64,000 bases of DNA from Volvox africanus (GCA_030268105.1 BSDZ01000010.1:3262001-3326000); one strand, 5' to 3'; counted from the stretch's first letter, positions 11,001 through 24,089 are shown. The notes: generated by a model not told the origin, from the letters alone. Program-made: numbers and translations.

Positions 11001-14000
11001 CGTCTACTCTTCTCCGGACAAGCGACACCACCGCATCGTGCAGCAGGCCCTATTTCCAGACAACACCTACAGGTAGGATCTGGGATGTGTCATATGGGGG
11101 GAGAAAAGCTTTACCGGCCTTCTGTACTTAGAGACGGGAGAAGGGCATTTACCGACGCAACGCGCAGAAGTTTGGGGCATGCACACGAGGTAGAGGGGAT
11201 GTGGTATGCTGCGAAAGAGAACGTATAGTTTCGGCGATGCTGGCTATGGACGGACTTTGCCGGTCGATGGAAAAAGGTGTTACGCGTGAAATATTGGATT
11301 ACCTACTGCACCAGCAGTGAGGGCGATAGTCTCGGGGTAGTCTTACCTTTGCCTCTGTATAGCGCCTCCAATCGTTCCGTCGGTAGGGCGTGCGATCATG
11401 AACCCATGTAACTGGACGTACGATGCTTTCTCAGAATCGCCCACGTGACGTTATGGCGGGGACAGCACACTTCCTTTATCCCACACCCCTGCGACCTCCC
11501 CCGCACGCACACAGGCATGATAGTGGTGGTGACCCCGAGGTGATCCCTGACCTCACCTTCGAGCAGTTCCAGCAGTTCCACGCCAAGTACTACCACCCCT
11601 CGAACGCACGGTAAGGGGTTTGGTCCTAGGGCACTGGCCCTGGACAAGTGTGCCTCGGGACTAAACTTGGATGCACCCATGCTTCACGCACTCGAGCTGA
11701 CATTCCGCTTCTGCTTCCACTCCATCCTCTTTCCTATATTCCCGATGACTCGGAATGTGAGGATGAGGGAAAATGGACCTTGTTTCCCTCCTCCCTTACG
11801 TGTGCAGCTCTGGTTGTTACCCCCGGTCCGCATCCCCACTTCTCGTGCACTACCCGACCTGCCTTTGACGCTGCACCCACTTCTTAGCCGCACTCTTTTT
11901 TGAATTCCAAAACATCACTGACCTTTTGACCTCTCTCTCCACCTCGTCCCCGCGAGATCAGGTTTTGGTTCTACGGCGATGACGACCCAGTGAAGCGCTT
12001 GGCGCTGCTGGATAGCTACTTAGAGGAGTTCGAGCGCCGAGATGTGAACAGCAGCGTTGAGACCCAGGTACGGGAAGGTTGCGCGGGGCGCTGTGTCTGT
12101 ACATCTACATAGTGATCAGAGGCAGTAAGTAGGTCATTAATGGCCGGGTGCTTCCTAGTCGGAGGGCAAAGGCATGGGAGGATGGATGAAGGCGAGTGGA
12201 GCTGTCATGGAAGTAATAGATAGTCATAACTATATGCGGGACCCCAGGAGATGCAAGAGCAAAAGCAAGTGATGGTTAATATAGTTCTGTTCCTGGGTTT
12301 AGGGTGGCCCGGCTGGTAGCTCGGGGGGAAAGGAAGGCGACAAGAGGAATAGGGGTCTGGGTCGGTAATGCTGAGCCTTTCTGCTGGCCAGCTTGCGGAG
12401 GCCCCTTCGCCGCTGCAGCATTAGGGACTGCTCCGAACCTAGTTTACGGTTCCGGCGCTCTCTAAAGTCGTTCACATGGGAGCCTTTGTCCAATCCCTTT
12501 TCGTTCCGTACGCTCTGCAGAAACTCATGCACACGCCGCGCAGCGTAACTGAGTACTACGCGGCAGGAGATGGCGAGGAGGGCGAGCAGAAGGTAGGCGT
12601 GTCTTAGCAGTTTGCAAGAGGCAAACTAAGCAGTACACGAGTATAGATGGAAGAGTGGAGACAAAGAAGTAATCCAATAAAAGTACTTGGGCAAGGCATT
12701 CCGTGTCTGCTTTCCCAATCCACTTCTCATTTCTCATCCTTCTGCACATCACAACATTCATGACCATGCGAATTAATTAACACTCCCTCAGGCCTACGTG
12801 AGTGTGAGCTGGGTGCTCTCTGATACAGTGCTAGATGTGGAGACGGAGCTGGGGCTGGGCTTTCTTAATTACCTGATGCTGGGTACACCAGCCGCTCCAC
12901 TGCGTAAGGCTTTGAATGATAGCCGCCTGGGTGCAGCGGTGATCGTTGGGGGCGTGGACGATGACCTCAAGCAGCCTTTCATCACACTGGGGCTCAAGGG
13001 AGTGGACCCCGCGGATTCAGACAAGGTGCGGAGTGGGGTGCTGTGTTAGACGGGCAGGCAGGTGCTGGAGTGCAGCTTATAAGGGAGTAAGTCAGGAGAA
13101 AATTCTGTGCTGCAAAAGGAACAGGCTGAGTTTCCATGCGCGTGAGAATTTGCCTGAAAGGCGGACTGCATGGTATTGGCACCTGACACCTGTTGTCTTT
13201 TGCTTTGACCTACTGCTTCCACTTCTTCACCTTGCACCTCACGCCTCGCCTGATCTAACCTCGAATCTTGCCTTATCCGCCTCATCCCGCCTCACCTCCA
13301 CGCACGTATCCTATCCCACCTCTGTTGTGTCAACCTACAAAGGCCCGATCGGAAGATGACCATCGGTGGTCCAATCTTTGACACTACCCGTAGATACCCC
13401 AGGATACTACAATTACCCCCCTTCTCATTGTAGTATCCTGGGGTATCTACGGGTACCACCGATGGTCATCTTCCGATCGGGCCTTTGTAGGCCGACACAA
13501 CAGAGGTTCAACACTCATGGATGTGTCCTCACATCCCAGGGCCAGGGTGTGCCACGTCCTTGGGGGAAAGATCCCTTCATGTTCCTCATCCCTCTCCTGA
13601 CGGAATTCCTGAATCACAACCGCCACTATAGGGAATCGAATCCGGATTAGTCCCCGACCTGTCTCGATACCGATTGTTGTACCTCTGTTGTGTCAACCTA
13701 CAAAGGCCCGATCGGAAGATGACCATTGATGGTCCAATCTTTGACACTACCCGTAGATACCCCACGATACTACAGATTACACCACCATGGCAATGTCATC
13801 GGTGCGTGTCTCATCCAGCCCGGGGCCACCTCCCTATTATACTATACAGCTCAGCTTCTGTGGTTTCGTGACATTCACTGATAGATGCAGGATCTCGTTT
13901 TACCCCATCCCCTGGCCCTCCCTCCAGGTCGAGGTGCTCATCACTTCTAAGCTGGAGGAGCTGGCGGCCAGCGGCTTCTCTGCCTCTGCTATCGAGGCCG

Positions 14001-17000
14001 CTGTCAACACCATTGAGTTCTTACTGCGAGAGAACAACACAAAGTCAGAGCCGCGTGGCCTATCGTTAATGCACCGCGCAGTGCGCTCCTGGATCTATGA
14101 CCGGGACCCCTTCACGCAGATGCAGGTAAGTTAGCGGACAAAGAAGGACAGGTGGTCAGGCTGGATAACACATATCCAGTTAACAATCCCTTATAGCCTC
14201 TAAATAGCCAACATAGGTGCGTTGGTCTCCTGCTCGCAATCAGGTCAGCAGCTGGCAACGGCTCTACCTTGGTTTGCCAGTTACAATTCATCGTCATATG
14301 CAATCTGCATTTGTGTTTGCTCACCTATTGCACATTTTGTGTGAGGTTCCACTCCACCACTCCACCCTCAACGGCCCCCCCAACACTACCACTCGGAGTT
14401 CCTGTGACCCACATGCGCTTAACCACATACAACCACGCCCACCTCCCAACCTAAGCTACTTGTCACGCCCTTCCTGACACACTAACAGTGGGAGGACGCG
14501 CTGTCATCCTTCAAGTCCAAGCTGGCATCCGGTCAGGACGTGCTTGGTCCGCTGATCCGTTCCTTCCTATTGAACAACCACCACCGAGTGACGGTTCGGC
14601 TGCTGCCCGACCCCAAGCTTGCGGCTAACACGGCTAAGGAGAAGGTGCAATTGGAGGTTGCCAAGGGGGCAATGACGGACGAACAGGTGGGGGTTGTGGG
14701 GAAGCGTACTTCACCCCAGACGGGACCCAGGAATTTGTTGCATTTCAGGAAAATGCCTATAAAAGTGTATTGCGTCTGCTCGGATGCTCAGAAAGGTGTC
14801 ACCATGAGGGCAGAAGAAACCTCTACCAACGTACAGGGGATGTAACTGGTGCCAGACAGCGCCAAACAGCCTTTAACCGCCTGTTATGCCATGTTAACAG
14901 CTGTTATACCCCCAATGAGTTGGTAGCATAGGGAACCTGTCCCAGGAAGAAGATTGTTTTCTTCTTGTTACGGGTGCAACCTGCAAAAGGTTGCAAGGCC
15001 AAGTTCCGAGACTACTGGATCTAGAACCATTACAATTAGACTTGCTCCCAGTTGACAGCTCGACCTTTTGTAGTATCCTGGCATGGGGTACTTATGGGTA
15101 ATATATGGGTGATCATGAAGCTTATATCCTCTGCGACCGAGCCTCAACATTAAGCGGGTATGAATGCAAACATTCAAATCCCACCAACAGAACGGTGTGG
15201 GCGGTCAGACAGATCGGTGAAAGATAGTGAGCCCATCACCAGACCATAAGATTTCGAATCTATCTGACACAAACTCGGTAGGTTGCAGGCCCCTGGGCTG
15301 CAGGTCCCGAAGAAGCACCCTATCAAAAAGGGAATACATGAAGTCTCTTGTATCTATGGCTAATATCCGGGATGATAGGAAACTGAACATCTTCCGATTA
15401 GGCATCAACAGTTTGGCGGATATTAACAGAGATACAACACCCTTAGGGAGAACCCCATAGACCTTAAAGTGTTCGGAGTAGTTATCTCACAGGTCAGGCA
15501 GGATATGAGAAATATACTGCCAAGAGTGAGACAAGGTACGGCTCGGACGAGTGAGCGAGGAATGAGTGAGAGCCGAAGGCCTAAGCGAGTTCAGCAGCAG
15601 AGGGCTGTGCCCTGTCGAACGATTTGCAGGATATCTCGAGCAGATGACTGAACCGTGAGACAGCAGGTTTATTACAATGGCAGGCACCGAAATACCAGTG
15701 CAGTCTTGCTGCACACATCAGATATATGAAAGTGCATCTACCTCACAATCAATCATTACACGTCTCACATCATTTGATGTGCGATATTTTTGCATCAACT
15801 ATTAGGGTACTAAGGCGCTGCCAGTGGATTATCTAAAATCTATTTGTCATACAGCAAATTCGTGTTTTATGTTCAGGGAAACGGTTTTTGTAGGTTCTGA
15901 ATGCCACCTCAATAATGTAGGGCGTTCCTAGGTATTGGGGGCATGTCAGATAAGTGTTTGTGTTGGCTTCACGGAAGCCTGGAAACGCTTGTGTCTGAAG
16001 CCGAAGAAAAGGTGAGGTACCGTATCATTGCGTAGATGGCTTAGACATTGAGGGTTACAGGTGCACGTATGCGCACGTGCGCACACGTACACATACACAC
16101 ACATAAACACACCGTGGGCAGAGTGTATGCAGGTAGAATTGCGTCGATTGGGAGTGCTTATTTGAATGCTATTTTCGATCTCCAAACTCAGCAATTTGCG
16201 CAAGTTTGTGTGTAGGATAGGGGGGTACATTACCCGTGGCCACTAACCTGGCAATCCCTACCTTCCCCGGTGTTTCGGGGCACCCTCATCCAGTCTCCCA
16301 TGCCGACTTCTCTGAAATCGGTAGTTTTCCCAGGTTCAGCACCCACCACCAGCATCCAGCGGAATCTGCCGAATCAACTAAGGCGTCAACTCCGCTACTG
16401 GTCAGCTCGCAGGTCACTTTAATTGAGGTCGTCACCGTTCATCGACATGGGGGTACCCTGCCCGTAACTTTAGGGTCTTTAGCCCGCTCTCGGTTGGGGT
16501 AGAACCTGAAACTCTAAGTTGCTGAGGTTGGTAACTTTGCAGTTAAGCAGCACACATGCTAAAAAAGTTTATGGAAGCTATGATAACATGTTGCTTCATC
16601 TACGTTCAAGTCCGACAGGCAAGGGTTTGACTCTGTGAAGCTCTAGCTAGGTAACCTATTGGCGCCATGTAAAAGCCGCTCCCCCTTGGTGGGAGGGAAT
16701 ATGATGCTTGAAGTTTTTGGTTTCATCAGCACAACCTGAGCAAACACCGCCTCTCCACCCCGCCATCTCCTGCATACCTCTGTGATCTACGCAAACCACT
16801 AACCCACCCGCCTGGTCAATATGGTCCGCAGCTGAACGCAGTGATTGAGAACACTTCAGCACTCAAGGAGCTTCAGGAAACCCCCGATACGCCCGAGGCG
16901 CTGGCATGCATCCCTGCACTGCAGGTATACGTGTTTGTTTGCTTATGCGTGTACTAGCTGTGAGGCAAGCTGGATGTGAAAAAGGATATACATACCGGTG

Positions 17001-20000
17001 GGGTTTTCTAGAGACTAGGCTGCTGAGGGTGTGCTTTCGGAGGTTCGCCAGTGTTGCGTAAATGGAATTCAGGGGCACAACGTTTTTTACCTAGACCTGG
17101 CTTGGATTCATTGGGTTGGGTTTATCCTACCGATACACGGAAACGGCGATTAGTGCGTCCAACGACGTGTAGCTTGCTTCCACCCCCTACGTCCTGCTAG
17201 GGCATCCGCTACATCCTCTCATTACCGTCTGCACGTCCTCCAGAGGTCTCTGCTTGCGGGGACTGATATATATCCCTCTCAAGGCTGTGAGGGGATTTGT
17301 GTCAGTTCCTGCTCATTCCAATTCCGTCCCAATTACCGCCACAACCACAGCCATCTCCCTAGGCACAGCAGCCCTCCTTCCGAGTTGGTACCCATTACAC
17401 TGCTGTAGGGGCCTGCCATGGCACAACACCTGGAGGGGGCTATTTTTCCCCTGCACCCCTTTTCCTGAAGGCTTCCCGCCTTCATGTTGCCTTTTTCATC
17501 CGCATGGGGCGCTGAGACCTGACCCTCGCCCTGGCCTCCCCATCTCGACCCCGCATAGCTGTCCGACATCCCCCAATCCATCACCAAGGTGCCGACGTCG
17601 TCCAAGGCTCTGACGGATGGGGCCACTCTGTTATCACACGACCTGTTCACCAATGATGTGCTATACCTAGAGGTAAAGGCAGAGGGGTGTGAGATGGCAT
17701 CTGGCGGCAGAGACACGGCCAATGGATCTCTCCGCTTAGGTAATTCTTGGTAAGGGCCAGGCCCAAGGATTGCGTATATGATTAACCTCACACAACACGT
17801 GACACATCGCGCATCGAGGGCGGACACGAGGGATTGGATGGAAGTCCGGGCGACCAGAGGACAGAAGCGGCCGGGGACGGAACAGGGGGAAGAGAGGGCT
17901 GCACGCACAACAAGCGAAGTTGTGCATAGGCCTTTCCCCCTACTTGCTTGGGTAGCCAGATTGCTCATGAAGGCTTCCGTATTTTTCCTTCCCAGGTCAA
18001 CGCACACCGTCTTTGGTGCGTGATTGGGTTGGTCCAACTAAACCGTGACTATGTGCGGTCAAGTGTGGTTATATCGCAATATGGAAAGGGGAAGAGCGCT
18101 GGCAGCTGTACATTTTCTAAATTGGCTGTTCTGTACCTCGACCCTGGCTCCACAACTCCACGCAGGCTGCCTTCGATTTGCGGCCAGTTCCCGACCGGCT
18201 GCTGCCGATGGTGCCGCTGTTCTGCCGCAGCTTGACCCAGATGGGGACTGCCTCGGAGAGCTTCGTGGAGCTCACAGAACGCATCGGACGCAAAACGGGC
18301 GGCATCTCCATCTACCCCTTTACCTCGGCAGTGCGCGGCAAGGAGCAGCCCGTTGCGTACATCATGGTGCGAACGACGACGGGTCTGAGGGGACCAGGGA
18401 CGACAAAGTCCAGTGAACCCGACGCTTACTTGGTGGCCGGAAGGAAAGGGGTTGGGTCGGGAGCGGGGGACTGTGGCTGCATCCGTTCAGGTATCATCTT
18501 GACATGATGGCAAGATGCGTTAGGGGAATACACGGAGGCCCTCCCGGAGCGGTCTGCTAACCCCAACGGCTCCATGGCAATCCTCGCGTCTCCGTGACAC
18601 TTTTGCAGGTCCGCGGCAAGGCGATGGGCAGCAAGTCGGCGGACATGCTAGATCTGATGCACGATATCCTGTTGACCGCCCGGCTGGACGACCGTCAGCG
18701 GTTCACCCAGATGGTGGCGGAGACCAAGGCGTTCATGGAAAGCGGTGAGAGGCTCGGGAAGCAGGCAGGGAGGGAGAGAGGGGGCCGCTCAGCATACAGA
18801 TTAACGTGGCAGAGAACATGTGTCTTCGCTTCAGGACGGTGGGGTTCCGCTGATCATTTCACATCAATATGGTGGCCTATCCTGTCATGGCATAGTACCC
18901 TACTCGATATAACTCTTGTTGAGTACATGTATTCTCCAAACTAACGCCTTAAGATGATAATTCCACTTTTCGTCTGTGCCTATCGTCCGAGTTTAGACCT
19001 TAGGAGCATTGAGTTAGTTTACTCAGTGAACGTTTGGATCGTCATAAGTCGGTTAGATGAATCGAAGCAAGGTAGTAAGAATTGGTTACTGAATACTTCG
19101 GTGGTTCCGGAACCTGTTCCAATGAAGGAGATTTGATGGAGATAGTGCCCAGGCAGGTCGTTATTAGGGTCAAACGGAGCAACTGAAATGTTTATCAGCC
19201 GGCTAGGGGTCCTTTCCCTAGGGGCACCTGGCGTTCAGTGCTAATCTTCAGTGTAGTAGAATCGAATCTTATGTACCTATCAAACATTCGTGCTGTCGAG
19301 TCTCGGAGGTTGCACAGCAGGATGTTTTCCTTGGGCATTTGTTCGACGAGTTGCACGATAAGGGGTTACAAAACAAAAGCTTTAAAGTATTGGTTAGTGG
19401 GCTCTCAAAGGTAGTCTTAATGCTCGTACAAGACGTCGTGCAATCCTTCATGATTATGACGTATTTAAGTTGTTGAGCTGCGTGATGGGCTGCTCTATAT
19501 TACTCTTTGCTCCAGGCATCATCTCGAGTGGCAATTTGTTTGCGGCCGCCAGGTTGGCAGCACAACGTGACCTTGGTGCCGCGCTCGCCGAAACCATGGC
19601 CGGCCTGTCGTACTTGGAGTTTATTCGCAGCTTGGCCAAGAAGGTGGAGAACGATGATGGCTGGCAGGTGGGCGTCTGCTTGCATGTGTTCGCATTGTTG
19701 CTTCACATTTGATTTACTATGCTCAGTTTACCAAATGGGTTTCTTGAGTAGTGCGTGCGTGCTTGGACTTCGTGCGTGTATGGTTAAGGGTTTTTGTTTA
19801 TGTGCTCAACTCTGTTTTGAATTGCTCTCAGGGAGATCCCGTCGCTCTTAGAATCTTGTCCGAGGCATGGGATTTAATTTGATGTGTAGCAGAATGGCCC
19901 TGTGGGGGGTCCTTTGTTCCACCCGCCTGTGCCATTAGTTCAGTATTATAGAACCTGCACACATGCGCTCTTCATTGATTAGAAGCTTAAAGTATTTTTA

Positions 20001-22588
20001 GAGCCCTGGAAGTAGTCATTTCTATATCCCCTTTCTATATCTTATTAAATCGCACGTTTGTGCTTTCCACCTGGGACTGTCTCGCCCTCAGGAGGTCAAG
20101 TCCGACCTGAAGGCCATTCGCTTGGCGTTGCTTCAAAGGTGAGACCGAGGGATCCCAAGGTGAGACCTAGGAGACCAAGGGGCAGATGGACATTTTGGTA
20201 GAGACCACCACGTTCTTCATGTGCTGGGCACCTCTTGTTCACCCACCCACATGCATTCCTTGTACTGAATCTCCCTAACAGGAATGGTGTCATCATCAAC
20301 ATGACTGCGGACGCCGCCACGCTATCCACTGTGGATCATCGAGTGTCGGACTTCCTGGCGGCACTGCCCGCTGCCTCTGCTCCAACTGCCAACGCACCAC
20401 AGAGCTGGAGCAACGCCCTGCTGTTGCCTCGGACCAATGAGGCATTATGCGTCCCCACACAGGTACCGTAAATATAGATATACACACAGACGTACAGACA
20501 GACAGACAGACAGGCAGATAGACAGACAGATAGAGCCGTGTGCTCCCCTGCACTAAGATTCGGCCCAGTCAGGGCCCCTGGTGCTTGTCCTTTCAGGCCA
20601 AGTCGCCGATAGGTCACGTTGCCCGATGTATGTGGGCGCCCTGCAGAAGTGAGGAATATGTACATCTGTATGCTGGGAGTGCGAGGACAGAGCGGGATAG
20701 CCAAGAAGGGAATGAACGGTGGTTTCGTCACCACCACTGGGAAAAGTTGTGAAGGGGTTGAACGTGGGAACGCCGCGATGTGCAAAGAACGTCGCTAGTC
20801 TAGTGTTGCTCATGCTCTGGACATTATATGTGAATATCTGCTTATCCTTCGCGTCCTCCTTTTTTATTTCCACCTGCTCGTGCTTGACCTTAATCCAGGT
20901 TAACTATGTGGCAAAGGCCGCAAACCTCTTCCAAGACGCCGGCTACGAACTTAACGGCAGTGCCTACGTGGTGGAAAAGTACCTGAGTAGCACATGGCTG
21001 TGGGACAGGGTGCGCATCGTGGGCGGCGCATACAGTACATTCTGCTCCCTTGACTCGCACTCTGGCATGTTCACATACGTGTCATACAGGTGCGTGTGGG
21101 TGGAGCCAGTTTTTCTCGACTGCAATTACACTCTGCCGGCCGGCCTAAACCAAACCGAGCACGTGTGAGGTGAAGCAGCAGCCTTCACCTTTTCGGTGGA
21201 CTGGACATATGGGTTAATGGCCTGTGAGATGTTTTGGAGATCGCGCAGCACCATAAGTTGGGTCCAAGGTTATGCTAGTTTGCCATAACCTCACCCCAAC
21301 CCTGCAATGCTGCATGCGATTAAAAGGACGCAAAGGCCCAGACTACCCAAATACGAAGGCGGACTTGTCTGGGGACACAGCTGTGTGTAGATCCTGGGTT
21401 GTTATATCAGAATACTGCCGGTATGCGGTATGATCTTGACACTTTCTTTTGTTACGTTCACAGGGACCCCAACCTGCTTGATACTCTGGAGGCGTATGAT
21501 GATTCTGCTAACTATCTGCGCTCCCTGGAGTTGTCCAAGGATGAGCTGACCAAGGTACGTTATCTGTGGCTCTGTTCTCTGATGTTCTGTTATCTGTTAC
21601 TCGATCCATCGGTCTCAAGCCGATAAAGATTCTGAATGGCTGCCCTTCCGTTTCTTGCCTGCTGGACCGGTCTTTTGGTCCGTAGTCTCTCGAAGCACCT
21701 TAGGGCGCCCATACCCATCCACGACTCTGCTGCGTGTTGGGACCCCTTCCTTTCCTTTCCCGACCTGCCAACTCGCATCCCCATCTGTTCTGAGTGATTA
21801 GGTTCCTATACCCGGGCCCGATGTTCATAATGTACCCTCCCCGCCTACTACCCTACCCCGCCAGGCCATCATCGGCACTATGGGTTCTATCGACGCCTAT
21901 CAGCTGCCGGATGATAAGGGCTATTCAGCCCTTACGCAGCACCTGCTGGGGGTGACGGACGAGGAGCGCCAGCTCCAGAGGGACCAGATCCTGGGCACTT
22001 CCATCAAGGATTTCAAGTGAGTAACGTAGGGAGGTATGGAACGGGGCAGCGACTCCCGTGTCATGTGCAGTTTTTTCTATATGTACATATCTATCTGTGA
22101 GTGGTGCTTTGAGGTGGGGTTGGACGATAAGTGGATGCAGCTGATCAGCGCAGCGGGCAGATATGCCAGGACTGCAATCTGCAATCGTGGAGTCCTGTTT
22201 GCTGTGTGCTCGTTTGAGGGCCTCTGCCTGCAGAAACGGAAACGGAATGCCTACCTCCTCCTTGAGCTGCATGGTAATAACTGTTGGGGGAATGAAATAT
22301 CTTATGTGGCATCGTCCGCGTCAGTGCGATGCTTTGTCACCTTTCCCCCCGCGTCCCTCCTCCGCGCACTCCCCATATCGACTTAAACACACCTGAGCTC
22401 GCGTCGCCATAAATTCGTCTGCTGGGATCCCCCGTTGGTGGTTCCCTAACCTCTTCAGGGCCTTTGCTGATGCCATTGAGTACGTCCGTGGTGCAGCCGG
22501 GCGGGTGGTAGCTGTCACCTCACTTGACAAGGCCAAGTCGGTGCTGGATAAGAAGCCTGACTTCTGGAAGGTCAATAAGGTGTTGTAA
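8083..22588 (+). CDS. PREP: presequence protease (M16C zinc metallopeptidase, PreP), 22 exons
   Basis: Spliced exons: 8083-8263, 9423-9565, 9814-9915, 10428-10541, 10957-11072, 11515-11610, 11962-12067, 12521-12592, 12792-13025, 13928-14125, 14489-14686, 16832-16924, 17559-17672, 18166-18366, 18609-18744, 19516-19667, 20092-20138, 20282-20462, 20899-21089, 21464-21554, 21865-22016, 22459-22588. They total 3048 bases and keep phase at every junction, giving 1015 residues. The inverted zinc motif HILEH is at residues 92-96 (catalytic Glu95) and the third ligand Glu192 lies in NEMKGV; the 100-residue spacing fits plant PreP. Domain order is two M16 halves joined by the M16C-associated hairpin. 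PreP degrades cleaved transit peptides and other unstructured peptides in chloroplast stroma and mitochondrial matrix. Residues 1-35 are Ala-rich and poor in acidic residues, so they may be the end of a transit peptide; a further upstream exon is possible. All introns are GT-AG except the first (GC-AG). Confidence 0.95.
8264..9422 (+). other. GC-AG intron 1 of the protease gene
   Basis: The exon 1 end reads ACAG followed by GCAAGT, the usual context of a GC donor. The acceptor is CACCAG at 9417-9422. Splicing here gives [14 protein letters not shown] without a gap, as expected from the family. The 1159-bp intron has an open frame at 8371-8643 that I do not recognise and treat as chance. Confidence 0.8.
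10091..10128. repeat. perfect 17-bp inverted repeat in AT-rich intron 3
   Basis: Two 17-base arms (AAATAATAACATTTGTT and its exact complement) surround a 4-base TATT loop. It lies in a 245-bp AT-rich block (about 10015-10260) between exons 3 and 4. No flanking duplication was found, so a MITE origin is not shown. Confidence 0.8.
13318..13774 (-). mobile_element. TRIM element (100-bp LTRs) in protease intron 9
   Basis: The right (5') LTR is 13675-13774 and the left (3') LTR is about 13318-13411, lacking its outermost bases. Next to the 5' LTR is a PBS complement (CCTGTCTCGATACC) at about 13658-13671; next to the 3' LTR is a polypurine-tract complement (ATTACCCCCCTTCTCAT). The internal part is about 170 bp, matches the TRIM at 29625-30021, and codes for nothing obvious. 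It is a non-autonomous LTR retrotransposon, further interrupted by a solo LTR at 13429-13513. Confidence 0.85.
13429..13513 (+). mobile_element. solo TRIM LTR nested in the intronic TRIM
   Basis: An 85-bp copy of the 100-bp LTR lies opposite to its host TRIM, with about 14 bases missing internally. Five-base target duplications CTCAT flank it (13424-13428 and 13514-13518). Taking it and one CTCAT away restores the internal sequence seen in the other TRIM. Confidence 0.85.
14687..16831 (+). other. long intron 11 of the protease gene
   Basis: At 2145 bp this is the longest intron. It holds a degenerate TRIM-LTR-like piece near 15069-15110 (TTGTAGTATCCTGG...GGGGTAC) and a CA/GC dinucleotide-rich stretch near 16060-16112. 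A 67-codon minus frame at 15205-15408 is not recognised. Otherwise I see nothing. Confidence 0.6.
16060..16112. repeat. alternating purine-pyrimidine (CA/GT-rich) microsatellite
   Basis: A run dominated by CA, TG and CG steps in intron 11 of the protease gene; a simple repeat of the Z-DNA-prone type. No gene overlaps it. Confidence 0.75.
20483..20533. repeat. ACAG/ATAG tetranucleotide microsatellite
   Basis: Imperfect CAGA units run through this part of protease intron 18, just after exon 18 ends at 20462. Confidence 0.85.
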
Positions 22589-23103
22589 GCAGAGGCTTAG
22601 CAAAGCGTAGCAGTTGCTGGCAAATGTGTCTGTGACGGTGTGCCTATGGTGATGTCACTTGCGGCTGTGGTGGTAGGCAGCACGTAAGGGCAGGCTAGGA
22701 AGCACGTAATCCATTTATCACGACAAATACTCACGCACAGCTAGCCACTTCACCTGTCACACCGGATTACTGCACCGACGTCACACTAAGTGCCGTAGGC
22801 GGACTGGACGGGGGGTTGGCTAAGGCCTTGAAGGGTCTTGAAGAAGGATGCGTTGAGCTGTCTCCAGCTGGCTGTCCATCCGTCGGCTGCAGGAAGTGGC
22901 TCCTGCGGCTCGGTGTCGGAACCTAAGCCTTACGATCGGGCCGAGAGTGGTCTGGATGACTCTCATACTGTTACTAAGGTTGTATTATGGCGATCGTTTA
23001 CTCACAAGAAGTATTAAAATGCTTCTAGAGCCAAGGAACAATGATCATTTGCCTCATCTGTTCGATTCTAGCGCTGTATAGCCCATCATTGGGTGGCAAA
23101 CAC
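22589..23103. other. 3' flank of the protease gene
   Basis: No gene was recognised. At 22754-22794 there is a 41-bp stretch 88% identical to 23850-23890, part of the minus-strand ORF fragment there. Here the minus-strand frame contains a stop, so this is a decayed duplicate. No clear polyadenylation signal was identified. Confidence 0.5.
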
Positions 23104-23116
23104 TATTAGTCTCAAC

Positions 23117-23525
23117 GGCATCCGCCTTTCGAGGCCACCCTAAGGATCCGAGATTGCGACCTCTTAAGTCGCCAGCTCGAGTCTGGGTCGGGGCAAGCTG
23201 GCGTAGGGGGTATGCATCTTGGATAGCCTGATTCCAAAAGGTTGGGTCCGAGGCCACATCGCCCGTGAAGTGCGCAGTAGATCAGTAACTGGGCTGATGG
23301 TGCGGGGTGGTTTGACACCCACCTAAATGCCAGTAGATCCCAAGGGGGGCTGGCACATGGATAGGGGCCATAGAGAGTAAGGAAACTCTACGTAACCAAA
23401 AAACAGGTGATCTCTAGCGGCCTCAGATGAAGACGCTGAGGTACGCGTGCCCACTCGGTTAAAATCCCGGAGATTTCCATAATACACGCCAGCCCGCAAG
23501 GGCGGAGTAACCATAATAATAATTA
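23117..23525 (+). mobile_element. SINE copy 2 (409 bp, TAA-type tail, perfect target duplication)
   Basis: The element is flanked by exact 13-bp duplications TATTAGTCTCAAC (23104-23116 and 23526-23538). It begins GGCATCCGCCTTTCGAGG and has a stem-loop GCGAC-CTCTTAA-GTCGC, which reads as an anticodon arm with CTT. A B-box-like GCTCGAGTCTGG follows about 10 bases later. The tail is ATAATAATAATTA. These are the marks of target-primed reverse transcription of a Pol III transcript. A tRNA-Lys-like head is my inference. It lies about 530 bp downstream of the protease stop codon. Confidence 0.85.
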
Positions 23526-23778
23526 TATTAGTCTCAACCAAAACAAACCAACTAACTCCAAAGATTAAAGATAAAGACCTAAATATTATTAAGATAATTA
23601 CTGGCCAACTGGCGAGCTCTCCCGTTTCGCCTCCCTTCCTCCGACGGATCAGTGCCGTATTGACTCGTTGACATAAAAGGATTTTTTGGGCATAATTGTT
23701 ACACATAAATTGCCCAGCGGACTGGCCTACAGGTCACAAACATGCATTTATTAATATAATTTGTTATTGTATCATAAA

Positions 23779-24089
23779 TTAACTATCAGTATTACGCACC
23801 CGCACTGGCACCTTAGGGTTTGGTCTGGTAACACCATCCATCATGACAGCTGTCACGCTGGATAACTGCACCAACGTCACACTAAGTTCCACAAGCAAAC
23901 TCCCCCTCTCCAACTCCGGGTGCTGTTTCAGTCCCGCGAGGTGGACAACATGAGGGTTATCGAGCAATGTCGTGCAAAACACTGGTGTCGTAGAGCAAAA
24001 CCTGCCTCCATAGGGCGCTGCTGAATATCATCACCCATATATATATATTTCCCCATCTTCACAACAGCCAGCCTGCCCTGCTTCCGCAG
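23779..24089 (-). pseudogene. 3' part of an unidentified host ORF interrupted by the CACTA element
   Basis: The minus strand holds a 67-codon frame (23779-23982) with DNPHVVHLAGLKQHPELE and ELSVTLVQLSSVT, ending in a stop. Between it and the transposon, the minus frame continues the one from the far side of the CACTA element (28965-29285) if the transposon and one CAG are left out. I do not recognise the protein. A shift of frame or an intron lies near 23985. Confidence 0.4.

Noticed and set aside
15150..15200. B-box-like CATTCAAATCCCACC in intron 11 as a tRNA or SINE head
   Set aside because: No acceptor stem or D arm could be drawn and no tail or target duplication was found.
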